Origin: Chryseobacterium mulctrae
GTDB lineage: Bacteria > Bacteroidota > Bacteroidia > Flavobacteriales > Weeksellaceae
Reading direction: 5' to 3'
Length of the DNA: 64,000 nucleotides
NCBI RefSeq assembly: GCF_006175945.1
Contig: NZ_VAJL01000002.1
Span: forward strand, 17,258-81,257
Positions 36,039-45,158 of this stretch are shown in pieces. The translations under genes and the position numbers were made by a program. A model generated the notes under the pieces. That model did not search any database. It was not told where the DNA came from and saw nothing but the letters and a program-made list of their open reading frames with translations. Each line of letters starts with the position of its first letter. The stretch's first letter is position 1.

Positions 36039-36707
36039 TTATTTTTGACAATCTTCTAAACATGCAAGTGCTTCATACCCAGCTACGGCAAATCCAGCCG
36101 TTCCACATGCCCATCCTGCCCATAAAGCAAAAGGACCGGCTACAGAAGCACATGTAGCAGCCCCTGTTGCTGTGTAAAATACCATTTTTGCTCTTCCTAG
36201 TTTCGAACAAGTAGAACATTTAACCTTACTTCCTAAACTTATCTCATTGTAATATAAATCACTTGCACTTTCTATAATGTTGTATAGATCAGTCTGATTA
36301 TATTCGTACAACTGAGGAAATTTAGAATATATTTGCTTTGAATGATAATTGAGTTTAGTCTTAGCATCTGTTACTTCTTGTTGAGTATATCCTGATAAAG
36401 AAATAAAATAAGCATCATCTTTCTGAGATTCTAAAGTTTCTCTATTAAAATTAGCTACAAAATTTTGTTTCTTTGGCATTTCTTCAAAAAAAACAATCAT
36501 ATCAGATAAAGCTCTAAAATCTACATCCTCAGACAAAGCAGTTGGTAAATCTTTATCGCTTATTCTTGCCATAGTTTTTGAATCACCTTTTGCAGTAGTC
36601 GTGTTTTGAGTTAATTCTGAAGAATCATTTTCACTACATGAAATTAAAGTAGTTAATGAAAATAGAGCAACTGTGGCAGCTGCTAATAAAATTTTAATTT
36701 TTTTCAT
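36039..36707 (-). CDS. Lipoprotein with Cys-rich, halocin C8-like C-terminal domain (222 aa)
   Basis: A signal peptide with lipobox (TTLISC, Cys near 24), a helical middle region, and a C-terminal domain of about 60 residues with six Cys (KCSTC, ATCAS, GWACG, LACLEDC) separated by Gly/Ala-rich hydrophobic stretches. That pattern resembles halocin C8-like and other hydrophobic disulfide bacteriocin domains released from a larger precursor. The next gene encodes a small membrane protein suitable as immunity protein. Bacteriocin function is an inference; a surface lipoprotein of other function is possible. Confidence 0.6.
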   Translation of the reverse strand: MKKIKILLAAATVALFSLTTLISCSENDSSELTQNTTTAKGDSKTMARISDKDLPTALSEDVDFRALSDMIVFFEEMPKKQNFVANFNRETLESQKDDAYFISLSGYTQQEVTDAKTKLNYHSKQIYSKFPQLYEYNQTDLYNIIESASDLYYNEISLGSKVKCSTCSKLGRAKMVFYTATGAATCASVAGPFALWAGWACGTAGFAVAGYEALACLEDCQK

Positions 36708-36842
36708 AATGTTTATTTTTTATGGGTTAAAGTGTAGGCGAATATAAATATTATTTTTAGTTTGTGAAATAATATTTATGTATTTTTTTTTTTCAATACT
36801 CTAATTAATAGTTATTTGTAATTATTAAATATCATTATTAAT

Positions 36843-36888
36843 GCAAAAGTATAGGAGAAAAACGACAAAACTCGACGTGTTAAAATAA
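36843..36888 (-). promoter_or_regulatory. Promoter of the lipoprotein operon
   Basis: The minus strand reads TACTTTTG (36843-36850), fitting TAnnTTTG, preceded by a block (ACGACAAAACTCGACG in plus text, from 36859) nearly identical to that before the peptide gene at 26727. The remainder of the gap 36708-37140 shows no gene. Confidence 0.5.
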
Positions 36889-37140
36889 AAGCTGAAAATA
36901 TTCGAAAAAGTTTATTGCTCAGTAGTTTTTTTTACGCCTACACCAAATTTGTTATAAAATAACAAAATAGGAAAAATTTATCTTTAGGACATGCAGGTGG
37001 GCGACCGCAACTTTATTTTAGATAATGTAATATTATTAATCCTTTCTCTATAGGATTTACAAAGAATTGAAAATTTACAAGTTCATACATGTCAGATTTA
37101 TGGTAGCAATAAAAGGGAAAAAAATAAAATGTTTAGATTA

Positions 37141-37172
37141 AAAAGGAGTACTGAATTTCAGCACTCCTTTTT
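37141..37172. terminator. Bidirectional terminator
   Basis: AAAAGGAGTACTGAA / TTCAGCACTCCTTTT stem with one mismatch, just after higA. Confidence 0.75.
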
Positions 37173-37193
37173 ATATTGATAATAATTTAGTAT

Positions 37194-37502
37194 CTAGGCA
37201 AATTCGAATTTATCTAATTCAATATGCTTTTCTTCAAACTCTTTTTCGGCTTCTCTTAGATCGTAAGCAGTTTGTAAGCGAATCCAAAATGCAGCATTAC
37301 CTCCAAAAACTTTGGAAATTCTTATTGCCATAATGGGAGTAATTGCGCTTTTACCGTTAACAATATTAGATAAAGTAGGTCGTGTAATACCTAGAAATTT
37401 AGCAGTTCTATCAACTGTTAATTTATTTGGTTTAATAATCTGGTTCGAAATAATTTCACCAGGATGCGTATTGTGCTTGATAGCACGAACTATAGGTTTC
37501 AT
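37194..37502 (-). CDS. higA: HigA-type antitoxin, XRE helix-turn-helix (102 aa)
   Basis: THPGEIISNQI near the N-terminus and FLGITRPTLSNIVNGKSAIT form the HTH of the HigA addiction-module antitoxins, followed by AIRISKVFGGNAAFWIRLQ. It follows the toxin gene by 32 bases, the toxin-first order typical of HigBA. It represses the operon and neutralises HigB, stabilising the plasmid segment. Confidence 0.9.
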   Translation of the reverse strand: MKPIVRAIKHNTHPGEIISNQIIKPNKLTVDRTAKFLGITRPTLSNIVNGKSAITPIMAIRISKVFGGNAAFWIRLQTAYDLREAEKEFEEKHIELDKFEFA

Positions 37503-37534
37503 ATAATAAAATTCGATTTTTCGGTTCTACAATC

Positions 37535-37819
37535 TTAATGAGTATCTAATAGATCTAGATCATAAGCATTTTTACTTTCAAATCTAAAAATGATGCGATA
37601 ATTACCAGTAACGTCCACAGACCAAAACCCTTTTAATTTCCCCTTTAATGGATGCAATCGCAGTCCTTTAAAAGGCTCAAAATCTTGAGGAACTTCTTCA
37701 ACACTATCAATAATATCTAAAATTTCACGTATTCTATCAATCATTTCTGAGGGTAATTTACTAGAATCATCTTTCGTCCAGTATTTTTTTAAGCCTTTAT
37801 GCGTTATAGAATAGATCAT
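37535..37819 (-). CDS. higB: HigB-type toxin, RelE superfamily (94 aa)
   Basis: FKGLRLHPLKGKLKGFWSVD followed by TGNYRIIFRFE and a C-terminal DLDLLDTH is the HigB pattern (ribosome-dependent mRNA endonuclease). It is the first gene of the higBA operon. Length is normal for the family. Confidence 0.88.
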   Translation of the reverse strand: MIYSITHKGLKKYWTKDDSSKLPSEMIDRIREILDIIDSVEEVPQDFEPFKGLRLHPLKGKLKGFWSVDVTGNYRIIFRFESKNAYDLDLLDTH

Positions 37820-38071
37820 TACTCTTATTAATTGTAAGGTGTAAAGTTACGCATTACGTTTTAGATATGCAAATTATTATTTATTTTGAAAAAATTTCAG
37901 TTGTCAATTCCTCAGTCTTCTTGTTTTTTTCAAAACACTTGACGTTCGTTGTTCTTTTGTTCAATTTTTTAAGATTCGGATATTTACAGAGCAGACGATA
38001 TCAAAAAAATAAAATAGCATAAACAAGAAAATCCGGAATTACTTCCAGATTTTTATTTTAAGAAAAAGAAC

Positions 38072-38124
38072 TGTTCAGATTTTGTAAATCCTGCCGTTAA
38101 GTTGTTCAGATTTTATAAATCCTG
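38072..38124. repeat. Two direct 22-bp repeats upstream of higBA
   Basis: TGTTCAGATTTTGTAAATCC(TG) at 38072-38093 and the same with one change at 38103-38124, spaced 31 bases from start to start. They lie in the gap 37820-38152, which also contains a 75-base stretch (37894-37970) similar to 26881-26950. Possibly protein-binding or partition sites. Confidence 0.55.
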
Positions 38125-38152
38125 TTCTTTTCTAAAGCAAAGATATGTATTA

Positions 38153-38350
38153 TTAATTTAAAGGTTCACCAAATAATAACATATCAACATCATGTCTAAT
38201 TTTTAGTTCAGACCAGGAAATATTTTTATTGTAGGACAATTTATCTATTTTTTCATCTTGCTTTTGAGCAAAATAATGCAATCCTAAAATAGACACAAAG
38301 TTTAGGACAAGCAATGCAATGATTAAATTTTGTTTAGATACATTTTTCAT
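38153..38350 (-). CDS. Small membrane protein (65 aa), unknown
   Basis: One N-terminal transmembrane helix (LIIALLVLNFVSILGLHYFA) and a polar C-terminal tail. It lies 49 bases downstream of the RHH partition gene on the same strand. No family recognised. Confidence 0.5.
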   Translation of the reverse strand: MKNVSKQNLIIALLVLNFVSILGLHYFAQKQDEKIDKLSYNKNISWSELKIRHDVDMLLFGEPLN

Positions 38351-38399
38351 ATTTATTATTTTTAAAGTTATTTTTATCTAATTCTAATACTCAATTTCA

Positions 38400-38657
38400 T
38401 TATTCCAATTCTTTCATTACTTCTTCACGACTTACTTTAAAATATGTTCTTTCAATAGCATTTAGAACAAGAGTTTTAATATCTGTATTTTCTTTAAATG
38501 CTTTTTCCCTTAAAAACTCATAGGTATCTAAAGGCATATTCATAAGGAATTTTTTTGTCAATGGTTTCTCTTTAACAGGGACGACCATTTGCAAAGGTGT
38601 TTTTCTTTCTTTTGTAAGATTTTTTGCAAAATCGCCTAATTTAGTAGGTTTTCCCAT
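38400..38657 (-). CDS. Partition-associated small DNA-binding protein, RHH-like (85 aa)
   Basis: KKFLMNMPLDTYEFLREKAF followed by a helix with TLVLNAIERTYF matches the ribbon-helix-helix fold used by ParB-type centromere-binding proteins in small par systems. It is 29 bases downstream of parA in the same operon. It probably binds the palindromic TATATACGTA repeats upstream of parA. Confidence 0.7.
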   Translation of the reverse strand: MGKPTKLGDFAKNLTKERKTPLQMVVPVKEKPLTKKFLMNMPLDTYEFLREKAFKENTDIKTLVLNAIERTYFKVSREEVMKELE

Positions 38658-38686
38658 AATATATATGTATATACGGATATATGATT

Positions 38687-39265
38687 TTAAATTCTTTCCA
38701 ATACTTCACGAGTTAGGTTTTCTATCTGAAACTTGGCTTTTTGGTCTGTAATTTCATTATTTATTGCAGAACGAGTAAAAGCTACCAAGTCGGAAATGTA
38801 ATTTTTTGCAATTGGGATTTTATGCTTTTCCATTGCTTCGTGCATTTCACCGGTTAATGTGGTATTTGGTTTTACCATATTAAAAACAATTAACGCCTTT
38901 TTTTCGCTCTTTGAATCTTTAATAATACTTATTGTGTCTTCTATTGCTAAGAGGTCATAAATTCCGGTTTTTGTAGGTATTACAATAACATTTGCCAACT
39001 TAGCCAATTCAGGAAGTTTCTCATTAAGATAGGGCGGAGTGTCAATAAAAATAAAATCGAAGTCTGATTTTAAGACATCATTCATTTCATCTGCAGAAAA
39101 AACTGGAATATCTGATGCCGTTCGGGAACGCCATAAAGAACCCTGTAAATCCAAATCTATAATGCAGACTTTAACCTCATTATTTAACGCTAAAGCCATA
39201 TTAAAAGTCAGGGTAGACTTTCCTACACCTCCTTTTTGGTGCGTTGTTAAAATGATTTTTGCCAT
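38687..39265 (-). CDS. parA: ParA-type partition ATPase (192 aa)
   Basis: LTTHQKGGVGKSTLTFNMAL contains the deviant Walker A motif (KGGVGKST), then CIIDLDLQGSLWRSRTA and FIFIDTPPYLNEK (Walker B). A short ParA (type Ib) with no N-terminal HTH. Paired with the small RHH-like protein, it should segregate this plasmid segment. A second, unrelated partition operon lies at 47212, showing that two plasmid backbones were fused. Confidence 0.9.
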   Translation of the reverse strand: MAKIILTTHQKGGVGKSTLTFNMALALNNEVKVCIIDLDLQGSLWRSRTASDIPVFSADEMNDVLKSDFDFIFIDTPPYLNEKLPELAKLANVIVIPTKTGIYDLLAIEDTISIIKDSKSEKKALIVFNMVKPNTTLTGEMHEAMEKHKIPIAKNYISDLVAFTRSAINNEITDQKAKFQIENLTREVLERI

Positions 39266-39269
39266 ATTA

Positions 39270-39299
39270 TATATACGTATGTGTGTATTTACGTATATA
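39270..39299. promoter_or_regulatory. Perfect 10-bp palindrome upstream of parA
   Basis: TATATACGTA (39270-39279) and TACGTATATA (39290-39299). A related TATATGTATATACGG lies between parA and the RHH gene (38660-38674). Likely operator or centromere of the par system. Confidence 0.65.
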
Positions 39300-39523
39300 C
39301 AAAAATATGCAAAAAAAATTAATTTATTTGTTATTCAATTAGATATATAATTTTTGGTTGTGATTTGGCAAAATGGTGCGAGGAATTGTACCATTTTTTT
39401 ATTTTATTCTCAGTTTGATACCCCTACAGAATGAAAAAAGACAGCTAAAAAACCGTCTTTAAAAAACACAAAATGATGAAAATTGCATTTCTGCAACTCT
39501 GCAATATAAATATATTCTTTTTT

Positions 39524-39595
39524 CCGAATGTATGTTGAGAGAATTTATAATTCTCCTCAACATACATGAGTAGGCGAAGCCGATTTATGCGCAAT
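39524..39595 (-). repeat. 72-bp hairpin element, copy 2
   Basis: Reverse complement of the element at 25538-25608 with one extra base in the hairpin arm. It lies in the gap 39300-39611, which also holds small hairpins near 39371-39397 and 39455-39472 but no gene. Confidence 0.75.
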
Positions 39596-39611
39596 CAAAA
39601 AAAACATTGCT

Positions 39612-39959
39612 TTAGAGGTCTTTAAACTTCCGGTACTGCTCAATTCCCATTTTTTCTATTACAAAATCTTCCATCCCGATATCTCTTTTTTCTCTAACAT
39701 ATCGGGTAAAGGATAAAATACTTTTACAGGCTTCATATCCTTTGGACTGCATATCTTTTCTAATGTTTTCTTGCAGACCCTCTAACCATTCTGTATAATC
39801 TTCCAAAGTAGGTTCTATGGGTAGATGATGATAGAGATAGCTTGCATTACCGTAAGAAAACAGCAAAGAATGATACTCTTTGTCTTGTTCTGCAAGGTTA
39901 CTAATGAAATTTTCCTGCGCTGTATTGTATTTTTCTAAAGGATGTTTTACGGTTATCAT
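39612..39959 (-). CDS. Hypothetical protein (115 aa)
   Basis: An acidic helical protein with no recognised motif. It begins 18 bases after the stop of the zinc-ribbon endonuclease gene, so it may be its operon partner (for example a regulator or inhibitor). No other evidence. Confidence 0.5.
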   Translation of the reverse strand: MITVKHPLEKYNTAQENFISNLAEQDKEYHSLLFSYGNASYLYHHLPIEPTLEDYTEWLEGLQENIRKDMQSKGYEACKSILSFTRYVREKRDIGMEDFVIEKMGIEQYRKFKDL

Positions 39960-39977
39960 TTGATAAAGATATAATAT

Positions 39978-41582
39978 TTATGGTTTGGAGCTTAAACCTG
40001 TTATAGTCGAAAAAACAATTCTTCCCTTTTTTTCTTTGTGTTTTCTCCTTCTCCATACAATAATTGGAGTATAGAAAATTTTATATAAAAAATTATTTTC
40101 TTTTTTTCTGTCAATTTCTTTTATAGCAGTTGAAATAAAATTTTCAATGTTTTTATAATCATAGTACGCAATTCGCAAAAGATTAATTTTCTTTTTTTTA
40201 CAATAATTGTTCTTTTTTAAATCACTTGAAATTGTTTCCAAAAATTTCTCTAAGCCTTTAAAGTGATTGACAGCTTCAAAATGTTGTAAACCGTCAAATT
40301 CAATGCATAAATTATATTTTGGAAGATAAAAATCATAAGCTAAACTTTGTATATTTTTCAAGTTTGGAAATGTTTTTTCTTTGCTGAATTGCAGTTTATG
40401 AAGAAGCAAATATCTCTCTACTTTTTTCGCTCCTTTTGATTCTCCTGGTTTACATTTAGGGCAAGTAGCAGTAGATTCTTTTATATGTTGTTTATAATGC
40501 CAACTAGGAGTATTACAATTTTTGCAAATTAGATTAAATTTTATTTTTCCCCTTCTGTCTCTACCAATTCTATTATTATATTCAAATTCATCTTCCAAAT
40601 TTGCAGAAAAAATTAATTGTCTAATTTCGGATATATAATCTTCTGCAGTTTTTCTATATTTTCTTTTTTTATTACAATGATTACATCCTCTCTGGATTCC
40701 TATATTGGTTGCTGATTGTATGAAAGGCTCAGTATGGTCTAAGATATTGCAACCTAATTTTACTAAATTATTTCCAAAATCATCTTGCAGTATCTTTCCT
40801 TTTTTATCTTTTAAAAAATCAATGATGTAGTAATTTTCGCTAATAATTTTATCATTAGAGCTTTTGATAATCGTTTTTAAATCCTCAATACACAAAGATC
40901 TAATTTCACTTCTTATCTCAGAAAGACATCCCGAGCAATTATAAGATTTATCTGATTTACTATTTGCACTTATAGAAAATACAGGATTTTTACCGTTTTC
41001 ATCTTTATGTTTCAAGCATTCTACTTTTACCATTTTTTTATTTTCTTCATTAAAAAAAACTTTTAATGGTTTATAAAAAAACTCTCCTGCAATAAATTTT
41101 TTTGTAAGATCGTTGAATGTATTTTCTATATTAATTTTCCTTTTCTCTTCATGTTTTTTTTCTTTTTTCTCTTCCCTGCATTTTTTACAATCAGGTGTAT
41201 ATCCATGAAAATGACCATTTAGTGTCTGAGTTATATTTGTTTCTTGATGAAGAGTACAATCTAAAGTAATAACGTTATTTTCAAAGCCTTTAATATTATA
41301 AATATCTCCAAAGAGTGTTATAGATTTTTGTTGAATACTATCGACTGTATATTTACTATTGGATTCCGAAAAACAACCGGAACAATCAGAGGGCTTAGCC
41401 TTATAATCTAAATTAGTATTTACTAGATTACCATGTTTATTACAAAAGGCAACTACTTTTCTCCTATAATATTTGTCGGGTTCCCCCACATGTAAAATAG
41501 TATAGGCTCCAACACCATGATGCAGATCATACATTTTTTGTACATACTCTTTATTTGTTTTATGTTCTTTGTGTTTTCCCAT
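39978..41582 (-). CDS. Multi-zinc-ribbon protein with Vsr/PD-(D/E)XK-like endonuclease domain (534 aa)
   Basis: At least five CxxC pairs (CSGCFSE, CKKCREE, CSGCLSE, CNHCNKK, CKNC...CPKC) are spread over residues 1-390, interspersed with 'ITLDC/LGCNILDH' repeats, which look like tandem DNA-binding zinc ribbons. The C-terminal 130 residues have SLAYDFYLPKYNL and CIEFDGLQHF, the core of Vsr-like/PD-(D/E)XK endonucleases. It seems to be a modular site-specific endonuclease, either phage-derived or defensive. It occupies the place of the HTH gene next to the truncated rep; remnants of the HTH gene remain at 41590-41635. Confidence 0.7.
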   Translation of the reverse strand: MGKHKEHKTNKEYVQKMYDLHHGVGAYTILHVGEPDKYYRRKVVAFCNKHGNLVNTNLDYKAKPSDCSGCFSESNSKYTVDSIQQKSITLFGDIYNIKGFENNVITLDCTLHQETNITQTLNGHFHGYTPDCKKCREEKKEKKHEEKRKINIENTFNDLTKKFIAGEFFYKPLKVFFNEENKKMVKVECLKHKDENGKNPVFSISANSKSDKSYNCSGCLSEIRSEIRSLCIEDLKTIIKSSNDKIISENYYIIDFLKDKKGKILQDDFGNNLVKLGCNILDHTEPFIQSATNIGIQRGCNHCNKKRKYRKTAEDYISEIRQLIFSANLEDEFEYNNRIGRDRRGKIKFNLICKNCNTPSWHYKQHIKESTATCPKCKPGESKGAKKVERYLLLHKLQFSKEKTFPNLKNIQSLAYDFYLPKYNLCIEFDGLQHFEAVNHFKGLEKFLETISSDLKKNNYCKKKKINLLRIAYYDYKNIENFISTAIKEIDRKKENNFLYKIFYTPIIVWRRRKHKEKKGRIVFSTITGLSSKP

Positions 41583-41647
41583 GTGGTATTATATATTGAT
41601 CCAATCCTTTTTCTTTGGCTTCAATGAAGTTGTATAATTTTTAAGGT

Positions 41648-42060
41648 TTAATTTTTTACAGGTAATATTCCTTTTTTCTGATAAACACCCACCAAGTAGC
41701 CGACAGAATTTTCAATTTTCAGTTTTCTCTGTCTTATTTTCTCATTCAACTCTGTAATTAAGATGTCAAAATTGGATTCTTTTTCTTTTCCGGCAATCAA
41801 CTCTGCTTGTATTTGAGAAAACCCGTAAACGACCAGTTTTGATATGTATTTTTGATTATCTATGCTTTCTTCAAAATTTATTATCAGCTGTTGAGCCATT
41901 TTAGCGTTAACATAGATTTCAACCCATCGAAAAGAACGCCCCTGTTTTATCAATTTATAATCAAAATAAATGTCGCTTTCTTCATTGATTTGTTTTTTAG
42001 CAATATCCAAAACATTTTTTCTAAAAGCAGATATTTCTTCAAACTGTTCTTTCCCTTTTT
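41648..42060 (-). pseudogene. Second Rep_3 initiator, C-terminal fragment cut by Tn-A end
   Basis: Reads KKGKEQFEEISAFRKNVLDI from the junction at 42060, then RSFRWVEIYVNAKMAQQL and the same C-terminal tail (QKKGILPVKN) as the rep at 27433. The N-terminal domain and upstream origin are missing. It shows that 33293-42060 derives from a plasmid related to, but different from, the small plasmid 22519-28179. Confidence 0.82.
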
Positions 42061-43607
42061 GGGGTCAGTCGACGAAAAGTAAAAAAAACAGGGTTAAGGA
42101 TAAAATCTATCATATTTTTTGCTTTGAATAGATTTTATATATTAATCAGAAATTTTTGTTAATACCTAACACTATATGGCGTGGCAACAGTCTTTGTGTG
42201 TATAAACTCTCACTTATATTATTTATTGAGTATCTCTGAATACTGTTTGAATTTAAAAGATTATTGCCCTGAATAAAAATACTCATATTATACTTCTTTA
42301 AAGTATAGTTCGCTTTAATATCCCAAAACTGAGTAGTTTTTTGAGCTGTATTTCCAAATTTATAATATTCTACAAGAGACTCAATCCTAAACTGTGAATT
42401 TATAGTAAAATAAAGGTTCAAAAAACCTTTTTGATCTATGTATTTGTTAGAATTCACTTTCGAAGAAATAGTATTGAATGCCCATTCATAACCGCATTCA
42501 TAATTAATAAATTTTGTCCAGCCTGATTTCATTTCAAAAGCTGCCTTCCAATTGATAAATTTAGTTTTTATTAAAGGTTGATTATTTACACTATTTTCAT
42601 AGCCCGATTGCATATAAGAGCTTAAAATACTCAATCTTGATCTTATAGGCTTTAAGTATTTTCTTAATTCTAAGCTTGCAGATAAATTGCTATTATTCTT
42701 TACCAAAATTGTTTGATTAAAAGTGTAATTAGGATTTACAATCATATTATTAGACAAATAATCTCCACTTTTGAAAAAATTAATATTGAAATTAAGATAT
42801 TGAGACATTTGCTCTCCCACGTTGTAGCTAAATCCTAAATTACAATCTTGCAAAACAGCAAAATTTACATTGCTCTGTTTAAAGTTTCTGTTTCCCTGAT
42901 AGATATAGTTAGTATAAACATCGTTGATACTGACTGTGGAAAATTTCCTTCCTGCATTCAAATTAAAATTTCCTATTTTTCTGTTTTGGTAACCAATATT
43001 TGCTAACGGAGAAACATAGAAACCATTCTGTTTATTTTGATTTAAATCAGAATGAATCATTTGATTTAAAATGGTAAAACCATAGCTCCAATTTTTTACT
43101 TTTTTGTTATATTTAATCTGAGCAAAAACATTATTCTGAACATAATCTGTATGATTAATAAACTCTGATTTATCAAAACTTATCGCTTCATTATTTGAAT
43201 TAAAAATATGAAGGTTTGAGCTTAAAAAATCTTTTCTGAACTCGTTTCCTAACTGTAATTCCAGGCTGTGTTCTTCTGCATACTTTTTAAGATAAGAAAG
43301 TTTTAATCCCCCAAAATTCATTTTAGAATCAATAATCTGATTTATTTTTTGAGCATCAGGATTGTTTAGTATTTGAGAAAAAACATCATTTTCATCAGTA
43401 AAATCATATGGGCGGTTTTGAAAAATATATCGTGCTACTGCTACTAAAGCTTTGGATGAATCTATTTTCTTAGTGTAAGTCAATCTATTTTCGTTGGCAA
43501 AAAGTTCATTCTTTCCAATTTGATTATTCAACTGTTCATTAAAAAGAAAAATATTATTATTATTTTCATTTAAGGATGAAACTTTATTATAGAATTGTAA
43601 GTTTGAG
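42061..43607 (-). mobile_element. Partial second copy of the Tn-A right end
   Basis: The 38-base right-end repeat (42061-42098, type A) and 1.5 kb of cargo are the reverse complement of 20959-22518; the encoded protein is identical. The rest of the element is missing and the copy ends abruptly at the IS3-type element. The bases before the TIR (TTTTT) belong to rep fragment 2. Confidence 0.88.
42146..43607 (-). pseudogene. TonB-receptor-like cargo protein, C-terminal fragment
   Basis: Encodes the same barrel as residues about 395-883 of the protein at 19782 and ends at the same stop. The signal peptide, regulatory and plug domains are absent, because the IS3-type element lies at the break. 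Not expected to be exported or functional. Confidence 0.88.
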
Positions 43608-43665
43608 TGTACGTCTTCAAACTAACTTGGACATTTTGGAATAAATCCTTAAGGAGTATTTAGGG

Positions 43666-44673
43666 TTATAAATTTATAAATTTCTGTTGAAAATACAACT
43701 GTCTTCTTTTTCGGATTGAATCCGATTTTATTTGTCTTCTTTTTTCCAAAATTTGCTCAGATCTTCCGAAGTACACATCTGCTGGAGGAAGGTTTTTCAA
43801 AGATTCGTGATATCGCTTGTTATTGTAGTTTTCTACGAATTTTTCTAAAGCTTCCACAAGTTCTTCAGGATGATAGAAGTGATTGAGTTTTACCACATTT
43901 TTCATCGTTCTGTGGTATCGTTCTATTTTCCCTTGGGTTTGCGGATGCATCGGCTTTCCGTGAACCTGCTTCATCTTCAAATCGTCTTTCAGGTAGGTTC
44001 TGAGTTCGTTTGATATGTAGCAGGAACCATTGTCTGAGAGTAATTTCGGTTTGGCTTTAGACTTTAATTTTGCTTTTTCAATCGCTGTATTTACTGTTCT
44101 TTTCACATCTTCAGCCTTCATCGAATCACAGAGTTCCCAGTGGATGATATACCTGCTGTAGTCGTCTAAAACAGTGCTCAGATAGTACCAACCCCAACCA
44201 ATCACTTTAAAATAAGTGAAATCTGTTTGCCACATTTGATGCACAAATTCTGTCTTATCCTTAAATTCATTTGCTGCTGAAAGTAAAAAATGATTCGGTG
44301 CAGGGATTAAATCCCGTTGCTTCAAAATCCTGTAAACACTGGATTCTGAGATGAAAATACCTTGTTCATCGGTAATTTTGTGCGCCAGTTCTCTTGAGGA
44401 AAGTTCTGTATGTTCCAAAGCGATTTCTACTACCAAATCTTTTTGTTCTTCCGGAATGCTATTCCATTGTCTTTTAGATGTTCTTTTGGACGTTTCCAAG
44501 CCATCGTAGCCGTTTTCAAGGTATTTCTGATACCACTTATAGAAAGTACTTCTTGCAATCCCAAAGCTTTCCAAGGTTCGTTTTACACCAATTTCACTCG
44601 TAGTAACTTCTTGAATAATTTCGTATTTCTCACTTGCTGATAATCTCATAAACTTTCTGTATTTATGGGTCAA
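43666..44673 (-). CDS. IS3-type transposase OrfB, DDE integrase core (335 aa)
   Basis: An N-terminal helix-turn-helix (RTLESFGIARSTFYKWYQKY) precedes an rve-type core with catalytic acidic residues in QTDFTYF, LSDNGSCY and GKIERYHRTMK, spaced as D-D-(35)-E. The start overlaps the orfA stop by 4 bases (ATGA). In the IS3 family, OrfA and OrfB are commonly fused by frameshifting, but here the ATGA overlap allows coupling. Confidence 0.88.
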   Translation of the reverse strand: MTHKYRKFMRLSASEKYEIIQEVTTSEIGVKRTLESFGIARSTFYKWYQKYLENGYDGLETSKRTSKRQWNSIPEEQKDLVVEIALEHTELSSRELAHKITDEQGIFISESSVYRILKQRDLIPAPNHFLLSAANEFKDKTEFVHQMWQTDFTYFKVIGWGWYYLSTVLDDYSRYIIHWELCDSMKAEDVKRTVNTAIEKAKLKSKAKPKLLSDNGSCYISNELRTYLKDDLKMKQVHGKPMHPQTQGKIERYHRTMKNVVKLNHFYHPEELVEALEKFVENYNNKRYHESLKNLPPADVYFGRSEQILEKRRQIKSDSIRKRRQLYFQQKFINL

Positions 44674-45023
44674 TCCAGCATGTCTAAGCTTTTTTTTACA
44701 ATGTCATAGCGCAGAACCAAATCGGCAACCATTTCCTTCAGTCGGGCATTCTCTTTCTTCAAATCCGACACTTCATCACTCGTGGCTTCTCTAATGACAT
44801 CGCCGTTGAGTCGTTTTTTACCGGCTTCCATAAATTCTTTGTTCCAGGAATAAAACTGAGATTGGGCAATATTATGCTGTCGGCATAGTTCCGCTACAGA
44901 AGTTTCTGCACGAAGCCCTTCCATTACGATTAAAATTTTCTGCTCGGCTGTAAAGATCCTCCTTGTATTTTTACGGATGTCTTTTATGAATTTTTCGGAA
45001 CTTTTCTTTTTAGGTGTTTCCAT
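44670..45023 (-). CDS. IS3-type OrfA, helix-turn-helix (about 117 aa)
   Basis: EQKILIVMEGLRAETSVAEL and CRQHNIAQSQFYSWNKEF form the HTH of IS3-family OrfA, followed by a coiled coil with ENARLKEMVADL. METPKKK at 45023 is taken as the start because the upstream extension is poorly supported. It binds the IS ends and pairs with OrfB. Confidence 0.82.
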   Translation of the reverse strand: METPKKKSSEKFIKDIRKNTRRIFTAEQKILIVMEGLRAETSVAELCRQHNIAQSQFYSWNKEFMEAGKKRLNGDVIREATSDEVSDLKKENARLKEMVADLVLRYDIVKKSLDMLD

Positions 45024-45158
45024 AATTAAATGTAATTCTTTTTTTGAAAACACTCCTTAACTTTTATACTATATAGTGTCTACTTTTTGCTGACGATTTA
45101 CAGGAAATTAAAAAACAAAATTATAACAATATAACAATTAATTAAATCATATAATATT

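Larger units (their letters stand above)
43608..45102 (-). mobile_element. IS3-type insertion sequence (about 1.5 kb)
   Basis: The left end TGTACGTCTTCAAACTAAC and the reverse complement of the right end, TGTAAATCGTCAGC, are imperfect inverted repeats with TG...CA tips. Two overlapping ORFs (orfA, orfB) are inside. No matching target duplication was found, which fits an adjacent deletion that removed most of the second Tn-A copy. Confidence 0.8.
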
